From Streptococcus sp. Marseille-Q0941 (GTDB taxonomy: Bacteria > Bacillota > Bacilli > Lactobacillales > Streptococcaceae), in contig NZ_CALSFO010000004.1 of NCBI RefSeq assembly GCF_943736975.1, positions 16,444-80,443 on the forward strand: DNA of 64,000 nt, written 5' to 3'. How positions within the stretch are numbered: the first letter of the stretch is position 1; the number at the start of each line of letters is the position of its first letter. Below are positions 58,260-64,000 of the stretch, piece by piece. A model generated the notes under the pieces. It was not told the origin of the DNA. It worked only from the letters and a program-made list of their open reading frames with translations, and made no database searches. Both the position numbers and the translations under genes were made by a program.

Positions 58260-58996
58260 TAAGCATTCTCCTTATGACCTTGAAGGTAAATGGTCAAACC
58301 AAACAAAACTGCTGAAAAAACAAGTAGATAAACTGTGGCTGATAAATTGATGCCACCCTCATTTAAGAAGGTCTTGATCAATTCCATCAACTGATAGCTT
58401 GGTAGACGCTTCCCGATTGCTTGCATCCAGTCTGGAAATAAAGAGACGGGCATCCAGAGTCCGCCTAAAACAGCCAAGCCAAAGTAAAGAAGATTGCCCA
58501 CGACAGACATCAACTGACTAGTTGGTAGGAGAGTCAAGGCCAAACCAAGCGCTACAAAAGCTACACTTCCTACTATCAGCAAAAGCGCAGCCCCAATCCA
58601 GTTTCCAAGAGACATGTCCACACCTCTTACAAAATGTCCAACTGAGAAAACAACCAGAATTGAGACCAAATAATCAACCATCATACTTGTTATCTTTGAT
58701 AGATAATATTCTACCATATTTACAGGGCTATGACGTAATATTTTCTGCCAGTTGTTGATCTTGTCGGTATGTAAAACAACTGGGAATGAAAAGATAGCGG
58801 TAGACATCATGGAAAAAGCCGTCATGGAGATGAGGTAGTCGCGCATAAAATTAGCCGGTCCACCTGGGGTGTCTTGGTACATGCCTGAAAAGAATAAATA
58901 GAAGGCTGTCGGCATCCCTACTGACAAGAGATAATAGACTAGTTGCCGTTTGGTCAATAGAAATTCTATCTTATTTAATGCGGTCCATCGTTTCAT
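58259..58996 (-). CDS. ABC-2 type transporter permease
   Basis: The 245-aa integral membrane protein has six helices (about residues 22-40, 55-75, 105-125, 137-160, 166-190, 220-240), typical of ABC-2 exporters of the YvfS/drug-resistance kind. The frame opens at 59062, but MKRWTALNKI at 58996 begins 1 nt after the ATPase stop and has GGGGG 9 nt upstream. It forms the transporter with the ATPase encoded upstream. The substrate may be a lipid, peptide or antibiotic. Confidence 0.88.
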   Translation of the reverse strand: MKRWTALNKIEFLLTKRQLVYYLLSVGMPTAFYLFFSGMYQDTPGGPANFMRDYLISMTAFSMMSTAIFSFPVVLHTDKINNWQKILRHSPVNMVEYYLSKITSMMVDYLVSILVVFSVGHFVRGVDMSLGNWIGAALLLIVGSVAFVALGLALTLLPTSQLMSVVGNLLYFGLAVLGGLWMPVSLFPDWMQAIGKRLPSYQLMELIKTFLNEGGINLSATVYLLVFSAVLFGLTIYLQGHKENA

Positions 58997-58997
58997 C

Positions 58998-59882
58998 TTA
59001 GTCATCCCCCTTTTGTGTTTCTTCAAAGATTGTATCCAGCAAACTACGGTTATTAACTTCAATTTCTTGTATGCTACATCCTGCTTGCACTAAGAGTTCC
59101 CAAAAAGCATTTGCCTCTCGTGTGACTACTTGCAGAGCATCTTGTTTTTGTACCCAGTTTTCAACCAAGTTTGACTGCTCAACGACTTCCTTGTAAGCCA
59201 AAGGAAGGATAAAATGCTTTTCAATCTCCTCACTACGCATGGCTAGAGGCGTCGTATCACGAATCAACTCTCCCTTATTCAAGACCAGAATTCGGTCAGC
59301 AGTGTGTTCTACCTCTTCGATATAATGGGAGGAATAGAGAATAGTGACGCCCTGCGCTTTTAGGTCCTGAACAATTTCCCAAAAACGTTGACGGGTAGAG
59401 GTATCCATGGCCGCAGTCGGCTCATCTAAAAAGACAAGTTTTGGTCGCCCAATCAAGGTCAAGACAAAAGAGAAGAGACGCTTTTGCCCACCTGACAATT
59501 TTTCTGCGAATTGCTCTTTTTGTTGCTGGTCAAACTGCAATAGTTGATCAATTTCCTGGTTGCTCAAGGGATTTGGATAAATGGTTTGAAAGAAAGCAAT
59601 CAACTCTTTGACCTTTAATTTCTGAACGATGACATTTTCTTGAGGGAGGTAGGATCTTGTGTAGTCTAACTTAGAGCTCGTCACTGGCAAGCCTTGGATA
59701 GACACTTGACCGCTGGTGACCAGTTTATCTCCAAGCAAACAGTCCAAGAGTGTTGTCTTCCCAGCACCATTGGGCCCAATCAAGGCGACGCATTCACCTT
59801 CAGCTACCTCAAAGGAAATATCCTTCAAAATAGCCTTGCCCTTGATGTTTTTATTTAGGCTTTCTACCTTAATCATGTTCAT
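58998..59882 (-). CDS. ABC transporter ATP-binding protein
   Basis: The 294-aa ATPase has Walker A GPNGAGKTTLLD (about 37-48), the Q-loop in YLPQEN, signature KLSGGQKRLFSF, Walker B PKLVFLDEPTAAMD, and the switch His in YSSHYIEE. A C-terminal extension of about 80 residues is present, as in drug-export (DrrA/YvfR) ATPases. AAAGGAG lies 7 nt upstream. It overlaps the 64-aa membrane protein gene by 14 nt, so translation is coupled. Confidence 0.94.
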   Translation of the reverse strand: MNMIKVESLNKNIKGKAILKDISFEVAEGECVALIGPNGAGKTTLLDCLLGDKLVTSGQVSIQGLPVTSSKLDYTRSYLPQENVIVQKLKVKELIAFFQTIYPNPLSNQEIDQLLQFDQQQKEQFAEKLSGGQKRLFSFVLTLIGRPKLVFLDEPTAAMDTSTRQRFWEIVQDLKAQGVTILYSSHYIEEVEHTADRILVLNKGELIRDTTPLAMRSEEIEKHFILPLAYKEVVEQSNLVENWVQKQDALQVVTREANAFWELLVQAGCSIQEIEVNNRSLLDTIFEETQKGDD

Positions 59883-60063
59883 GATACTCTCCTTTCAGCC
59901 ACTCCTTTCCCATCGGAAAGGCGATAAAAATCATAAATCCTAGACCCCAGGCACCACGAATGGCTTGGTGAAGGAAGGCTTGATCAAACCAACCTGTAAA
60001 CATTTCTACCAACCATACCACTAGTGATAGTCCAATAAAAAGATAGAGAATTGCTTTTTTCAT
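59869..60063 (-). CDS. Small membrane protein (64 aa) of the ABC operon
   Basis: A 64-aa protein with two hydrophobic helices (about residues 4-20 and 36-52) linked by MFTGWFDQAFLHQAIRGAW and ending GKEWLKGEYHEHD. No known family is recognised. The ATGA overlap with the preceding 63-aa gene and the 14-nt overlap with the ATPase gene show it is a genuine operon member. It may be an accessory subunit or a sensor link between transporter and kinase, which is speculation. Confidence 0.7.
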   Translation of the reverse strand: MKKAILYLFIGLSLVVWLVEMFTGWFDQAFLHQAIRGAWGLGFMIFIAFPMGKEWLKGEYHEHD

Positions 60064-60251
60064 TTTTCAAACTCCTTTTTCACATCTGAGACCAATTTCA
60101 AACCTTCTCGTATTATCCAAGACATGATTCCAAAACCTGCAAATAACTCCCAAGGAAAATGATAGAAGCCTTCATCCAACCCAGAAAACATGAGATAAGT
60201 CATGACTCCTGCTGCTACTAAACTCATTGCGAAAATTACTTTATGTTTCAT
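60060..60251 (-). CDS. Small membrane protein (63 aa), first gene of the ABC operon
   Basis: A 63-aa protein with two helices (MKHKVIFAMSLVAAGVMTYLMF and a shorter one around ELFAGFGIMSWII), ending in LVSDVKKEFEK. It has the same size and topology as the following gene and could be a diverged duplicate. Earlier ATGs at 60275 and 60266 exist; GGAGG 8 nt before 60251 fixes the start. -10 TATACT lies at 60278-60283, with no good -35. Confidence 0.7.
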   Translation of the reverse strand: MKHKVIFAMSLVAAGVMTYLMFSGLDEGFYHFPWELFAGFGIMSWIIREGLKLVSDVKKEFEK

Positions 60252-60314
60252 TTTTTCTTCCTCCATTTGATACATCTAGTATAATTCTTTGAAGGTAGAA
60301 TCACTAGAAGCTTC

Positions 60315-60341
60315 TGTCATGAAGAAATATGACAAATGTCA
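60315..60341 (-). promoter_or_regulatory. Putative response-regulator operator of the ABC/two-component operon
   Basis: TGTCAT-N8-ATGACA (60315-60334) overlaps TGACA-AA-TGTCA (60330-60341), a perfect 5-bp inverted repeat. The latter is centred about 65 bp upstream of the expected start, where the -35 is poor, fitting activation by the NarL-type regulator of the same operon. Confidence 0.6.
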
Positions 60342-60384
60342 CAAAAAGTCTAATCGCCATGAAAATAGCATTCTCTGCAAATCA

Positions 60385-60417
60385 AAAAGAGGTCGGGATT
60401 TTCCCGACCTCTTTTTT
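60385..60417. terminator. Terminator after the lipoprotein gene
   Basis: AAAAGAGGTCGGGA-TTT-TCCCGACCTCTTTT is a perfect 14-bp stem with T run; G+C-rich and strong on both strands. Confidence 0.92.
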
Positions 60418-60961
60418 ATTCTTCTTTAAATCCTTGTAATTTTAGTGCAGCGAATAGTGCATTAGGTTTTTTAAAGTCTTCTATACCATCCGCAAGTGAC
60501 TTAAAGAAATATGTATTTTTTACTTTATCTAAATCTGCTTTTTCAAGATCGAGTTCCATAACGACTCTCATCTTTTTGTCCTCGGTGATAAAATATTCTA
60601 CATTAACACCAGGCTCGTCCTTAATTTCAAGATATTCTGGACTATCTTCCATTGCTTCACGGAAGATTGCTTGGAATTCTTCTGGAGTAACTCCAGCAGG
60701 AATCTCCACGTTCATTTTCCCGAGCATATCCATCTTGAAATGCTTAACAACATCCGTATAAACAAAGGTCATGGTGACATCAAATTCATCCCATTTTCCT
60801 TTAAGAACTTTTGTTTTTTCTTCTTTTACTTGATTGGTTGTCGTTTGACTTGTAGACGGATCACTCGCTTTACTCTTGTCACTTGAGCGGTGAGGTAACA
60901 ACTTACTGCAACCTGCAAGTAGAGTTACCGAAATAAGTGTTAATCCTAAAATCTTCTTCAA
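60416..60961 (-). CDS. Putative lipoprotein (YehR/DUF1307-like)
   Basis: The 181-aa protein has a lipoprotein signal peptide: KKILGLTLISVTLLAGCS, with the lipobox LAGC at about residue 18, then a Ser/Thr-rich linker (about 22-48) and a mature domain (FDVTMTFVYTDVVKHFKMDM, VEYFITEDKKMRVVMELDL, KLQGFKEE) resembling DUF1307/YehR lipoproteins. The start is probably TTG at 60961, 7 nt after AGGAG; the GTG at 60982 would overlap fakA and put extra charged residues ahead of the signal. Function unknown. Downstream of fakA, likely co-transcribed. Confidence 0.78.
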   Translation of the reverse strand: MKKILGLTLISVTLLAGCSKLLPHRSSDKSKASDPSTSQTTTNQVKEEKTKVLKGKWDEFDVTMTFVYTDVVKHFKMDMLGKMNVEIPAGVTPEEFQAIFREAMEDSPEYLEIKDEPGVNVEYFITEDKKMRVVMELDLEKADLDKVKNTYFFKSLADGIEDFKKPNALFAALKLQGFKEE

Positions 60962-60971
60962 TTTGAATCTC

Positions 60972-62636
60972 CTATTCCACACTGAAAAGGTATGGGTAAA
61001 CTGGTTGTTGACCCTGGTGGATTTCTATTTCAATATCTTCGAATTCTTCTGCGATTTCTTGAGCAATTTCATTTGCCAATTCTTCACTTCCGTCTTCTCC
61101 AACATAGAAAGTTACAATTTCACTATCTTCGTCTAGCATATGTTTCAAGGTTTCAGTCAAGGTTTGGTGCATATCAGGGTTTGATACGAGAATCTTTCCA
61201 TCCACCATACCAAGATTGTCATTTTCATGGATTTCCAAGCCATCGATAGTCGTGTCACGAACAGCTGTTGTTACGCTACCGCTGACAACATCGCCAAGAG
61301 CTGCAGTCATGCGTTCTTTGTTTTCTTCGATAGACTTGCTTGGGTCAAAGGCTAGAAGACTAGTCAATCCTTGAGGAATTGTACGAGCTTCTACTACAAC
61401 AGCCGGTTGTTCCAATACTTCAGCTGCAGATTGAGCTGCCATGAAGATATTTTTGTTGTTTGGCAAGAAGATGATGTTACGAGCGTTGACTTTCTCAACA
61501 GCCTTGACAAAGTCTTCTGTAGAAGGGTTCATGGTTTGTCCTCCCTCGATGACATAGTCCACACCTTGAGCACGGAAGATGTCTGCCAAGCCTTGTCCAG
61601 CTACTACTGCGATAAGAGCGTACTCTTTTTCTTCAGCTGGCTTGCTGACTTTGGCTTCTTTTTCTACTTGCGCTTCGTGTTGATTACGCATGTTATCGAC
61701 TTTGACCTTGACCAAACTACCATATTTGAGACCTTCTTGCATCACAAGTCCTGGATCTTCAGTATGGACGTGAACTTTTACGATTTCATCGTCATTGACA
61801 ACAAGCAATGAATCTCCAAGGTCGTTCAAGTAGTTACGGAATTCTTCGTAGTCAAACTCTTTCGCATAAGTTGGACCTTGTTTAAGGGCAACCATGATTT
61901 CCGTACAGTAACCAAAGGTAATGTCTTCTGTTGCCACATGTCCAGCTACAGACTTATGGTGTTCTGCATTGATCATCTCACCCATATTAGCTGGAGTCGC
62001 TACAAAGTCTTCAGATGCACTGTATTCACCAGTAAGAGCTGAAAGGAAACCTTCATAAATGAAGACTAAACCTTGACCACCTGAGTCCACAACGCCAACT
62101 TCCTTCAAAACTGGAAGCATGTCAGGAGTTTTAGCTAAGGCTGATTTAGCTCCTTCCAAGGCTGCACGCATAACTTCAACTGCGTCATCTGTCTGCTCAG
62201 CTTTTTTCTTGGCACCGATAGCAGCTCCACGTGATACAGTCAAGATTGTTCCTTCAACTGGCTTCATAACAGCCTTGTAGGCAACCTCAACACCTGATTG
62301 GAAGGCAAGAGCTAGGTCTTTCCCTGTGAGCTCTTCTTTTGTCTTAATCGCTTGTGAGAATCCACGGAAAAGTTGAGAAGTGATAACTCCTGAGTTTCCA
62401 CGCGCACCCATCAACAGACCTTTAGCCAAGATGCTTGCAGCCTCACCAACAGTTGAAGCTGGTTTGTCTGCTACTTCTTTAGCACCATTCTCGATCGTCA
62501 TTCCCATGTTTGTTCCTGTATCTCCGTCTGGAACTGGGAAGACGTTCAATGAATTGACATATTCGGCTTGCTTGTTCAAACGCGTTGAAGCAGCCTGTAC
62601 CATTTCTTGAAATAAGCTTGTAGTAATATTTGACAC
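60972..62636 (-). CDS. fakA: Fatty acid kinase catalytic subunit FakA (DAK2/YloV family)
   Basis: The 554-aa protein has an N-terminal DhaL-like ATP-binding domain (residues 1-200; NVFPVPDGDTGTNMGMTI, LLMGARGNSGVITSQ), a central region (about 210-330) with HVHTEDPGLVMQEGLKYG, and a C-terminal DegV-like domain (about 340-554; IIFLPNNKNIFMAAQSAAEV). FakA phosphorylates fatty acids held by FakB proteins to feed exogenous fatty acids into lipids. It follows the Asp23-like gene by 2 nt, the usual YloU-YloV pairing. Confidence 0.93.
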   Translation of the reverse strand: MSNITTSLFQEMVQAASTRLNKQAEYVNSLNVFPVPDGDTGTNMGMTIENGAKEVADKPASTVGEAASILAKGLLMGARGNSGVITSQLFRGFSQAIKTKEELTGKDLALAFQSGVEVAYKAVMKPVEGTILTVSRGAAIGAKKKAEQTDDAVEVMRAALEGAKSALAKTPDMLPVLKEVGVVDSGGQGLVFIYEGFLSALTGEYSASEDFVATPANMGEMINAEHHKSVAGHVATEDITFGYCTEIMVALKQGPTYAKEFDYEEFRNYLNDLGDSLLVVNDDEIVKVHVHTEDPGLVMQEGLKYGSLVKVKVDNMRNQHEAQVEKEAKVSKPAEEKEYALIAVVAGQGLADIFRAQGVDYVIEGGQTMNPSTEDFVKAVEKVNARNIIFLPNNKNIFMAAQSAAEVLEQPAVVVEARTIPQGLTSLLAFDPSKSIEENKERMTAALGDVVSGSVTTAVRDTTIDGLEIHENDNLGMVDGKILVSNPDMHQTLTETLKHMLDEDSEIVTFYVGEDGSEELANEIAQEIAEEFEDIEIEIHQGQQPVYPYLFSVE

Positions 62637-62638
62637 GA

Positions 62639-63004
62639 TTATTCTCCTACAACTTTGATATTTTGAATGTAGACATTCACAGTTTGAGCAGTGATCCCAA
62701 GTTGGTTCTCTAAGCTAAAGCGAACACGTTCTTGGATGTTTTTTGAAACTTCACTGATTTTTGTACCGTAGCTCAATACAGTATATACATCAACTGCAAT
62801 ACTACCGTCTTCAGCTGCTTTAACGACTACACCTTTTGAATAATTTTCCTTACCAAGAAGGGCTTGGAAATTATCTTTGAGGGCATTTTTACTAGCCATA
62901 CCGACTACACCAAAAATTTCAGTTGCTGCACCACCTACAACAGTAGCGATCACATCATCTGTCAGTTCGACTTGACCATCTTTTGTATTAATTCTTACAG
63001 TCAT
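62639..63004 (-). CDS. Asp23/Gls24 family protein (YloU-like)
   Basis: The 121-aa protein of the Asp23 family shows GQVELTDDVIATVVGGAATEIFGVVGMASKN, VDVYTVLSYGTKISEVSKNIQERV and a C-terminal VNVYIQNIKVV. Family members form envelope-associated or alkaline-stress proteins; YloU homologues pair with FakA/YloV. AGGTAAAAAAA precedes ATG. About 150 bp separate it from rpmB, with the rpmB terminator in between. Confidence 0.92.
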   Translation of the reverse strand: MTVRINTKDGQVELTDDVIATVVGGAATEIFGVVGMASKNALKDNFQALLGKENYSKGVVVKAAEDGSIAVDVYTVLSYGTKISEVSKNIQERVRFSLENQLGITAQTVNVYIQNIKVVGE

Positions 63005-63126
63005 TTTTTTTACCTCAAATAGTTGATACTCTATTTTATCATATTTCAGCCCAACTGTAAAAGCAGAATGATGTATCGGCGGATATTTGCTTGATTTTTC
63101 AAATGATTTCAGCTTTCGAGTAAAAC

Positions 63127-63149
63127 AAAAAAGACCCTGTAGGTCTTTT
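63127..63149 (-). terminator. Terminator after rpmB
   Basis: AAAAGACC-5 nt-GGTCTTTT, perfect 8-bp stem followed on the minus strand by TTGTTTTA. Confidence 0.85.
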
Positions 63150-63157
63150 CATGTTTA

Positions 63158-63346
63158 TTAAACGCGTTCTACTTTTCCTGATTTCAAAGCACGAGCTGAA
63201 GCCCAAACTTTTTTAGGTTTACCATCGATAAGAACAGTAACTTTTTGAAGGTTTGGTTTTACGGCACGTTTAGTTTGGTTCATCGCGTGTGAACGGTTGT
63301 TTCCTGATACAGTCTTACGACCTGTAAAGTAACATACTTTAGCCAT
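63158..63346 (-). CDS. rpmB: 50S ribosomal protein L28
   Basis: The 62-aa basic protein begins [26 protein letters not shown] and ends [12 protein letters not shown], the full L28 pattern. AGGAGG lies 7 nt before ATG. It has its own terminator, so it is transcribed alone. About 100 bp separate it from the LiaF-like gene; no promoter was resolved there. Confidence 0.97.
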   Translation of the reverse strand: MAKVCYFTGRKTVSGNNRSHAMNQTKRAVKPNLQKVTVLIDGKPKKVWASARALKSGKVERV

Positions 63347-63450
63347 TGTGTTTTCCTCCTATTAGATCTAATATAGCGGATGTGCTAGCACCACATACCG
63401 TACTATGTTATCACACTTTCTTGAATTTATCAAGAGGCTAAACTATTTTT

Positions 63451-64000
63451 TTATTTAACGTAGATGACACCAAGTTTCCCAAAAGCTACGTCTCCACGGA
63501 TAATCAAGGTTTTGTTTGTTGGCGCTACAGGAGCATCTGCCTTAGCTGCACCAAAGGAGGTTTCTACTTTCAAGTCTACACGCCAGTGTTGCGGAACATA
63601 GACGGTTGCATTCCCGAAGGCCACTTCAATATTTAAAGTTGCAAAATCACCTAGCATCTCTGCATTATCATAGTAGATTTTAGCATCCCCAAAAGCGACT
63701 TCCACTTGGTCATCTACGAGATCTTGATCTTGCTTATAGAAGGTCCCACTCCCAAAAGCGACTTCCTTATCCGTGACGACTGTTTTTTTCCCATTGTACC
63801 ACCATTTTTTTTCATTCCAGAACTTACTTGAATGTGTCAGATAACCAACACCTAGCACTGCTAAGATGCTAGCCCAAAATAAGGACTGGTTTGGAATAGG
63901 AAAAATGTTATAAAAATGATTCGCAATCATTAAGGCTACTAGAGCGGTAAAAACTGCTGATGTTAGATGACGACGAAGCAAAGCTTCAACTGATTGGTAA
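63451..64000 (-). CDS. LiaF-like envelope stress protein, 5' end outside the window
   Basis: The frame is open from the stop at 63451 to the right edge, so about 183 codons are visible and the true start may lie outside; TTG at 63981 is the first in-window candidate but has no clear Shine-Dalgarno. Two hydrophobic segments (SAVFTALVALMIANHFYNIF and SLFWASILAVLGVGYLTH) precede a C-terminal domain with repeated VAFGxAxxY units (EVAFGSGTFY, EVAFGDAKIYY, EVAFGNATVYV, DVAFGKLGVI), the DUF2154/LiaF beta-helix-like pattern. LiaF proteins inhibit the LiaSR envelope-stress system. The kinase and regulator are not in the window. Confidence 0.78.
   Translation of the reverse strand, partial: YQSVEALLRRHLTSAVFTALVALMIANHFYNIFPIPNQSLFWASILAVLGVGYLTHSSKFWNEKKWWYNGKKTVVTDKEVAFGSGTFYKQDQDLVDDQVEVAFGDAKIYYDNAEMLGDFATLNIEVAFGNATVYVPQHWRVDLKVETSFGAAKADAPVAPTNKTLIIRGDVAFGKLGVIYVK

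Overview
The window reads as a chromosome segment of a mitis-group Streptococcus (S. mitis/oralis-like, close to S. pneumoniae). Evidence: pneumococcus-type alleles of PBP1b, the Adr O-acetyltransferase, ManLMN, Eep, DapH with acetyl-DAP deacetylase, and FakA; extended -10 promoters (TGnTATAAT); and three CiaR-driven small RNAs. PBP1b ends in an Asn-rich tail, where I recall a Ser-rich tail in the pneumococcus, so this is probably a commensal relative. There is no rRNA, tRNA, CRISPR array, complete IS or prophage.

Layout. 1-4.0 kb: two tandem YfhO-type membrane proteins and a polyprenyl-phosphate glycosyltransferase (envelope polymer glycosylation). 4.1-15.8 kb: housekeeping genes, mostly on the minus strand (SufT-like, adr, tgt, DUF975, DUF1304/MarR, LysM surface protein, HAD, MATE, thrC, glutamate-cysteine ligase-like). 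16-20.6 kb: adhP with a Rex-type operator over its -10, then the mannose/glucose PTS manLMN, whose promoter carries a cre-like site, a CiaR box and a 22-bp palindrome. 20.6-28.7 kb: pepC, rsuA, a nucleotidyltransferase, ruvB, two GNATs and leuS, with three csRNA genes between them. 28.9-37.6 kb: gpsA-galU, pbp1b, DMT transporter, dapH-deacetylase, formyl-THF cyclo-ligase and rhomboid protease. 37.7-43.9 kb: uppS-cdsA-eep-proS-bgl (minus strand).

44-56.5 kb is the accessory region. A valine-type T-box leader drives a GNAT gene and valS, but an A+T-rich gene for a polytopic membrane protein sits exactly between the two. After valS comes an A+T-rich three-gene cassette. It encodes a C5-cytosine DNA methyltransferase, a 700-aa protein with an N-terminal MutL/MORC-type GHKL ATPase and a C-terminal histidine-kinase-like DHp/ATPase module, and a receiver-domain protein with a HEPN-like Rx4H RNase motif. 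This looks like a methyltransferase-linked phosphorelay defence system and is the most interesting find. A second C5-methyltransferase with a probable restriction enzyme follows directly.

56.5-64 kb: an ABC exporter with its DesK/DesR-type two-component system and two tiny membrane proteins, a lipoprotein, fakA-asp23-like-rpmB, and a LiaF-like envelope protein cut by the window end. Coordinates were read by eye; several starts were moved from the longest ORF to the codon with a proper Shine-Dalgarno sequence, and these choices are stated in the entries.
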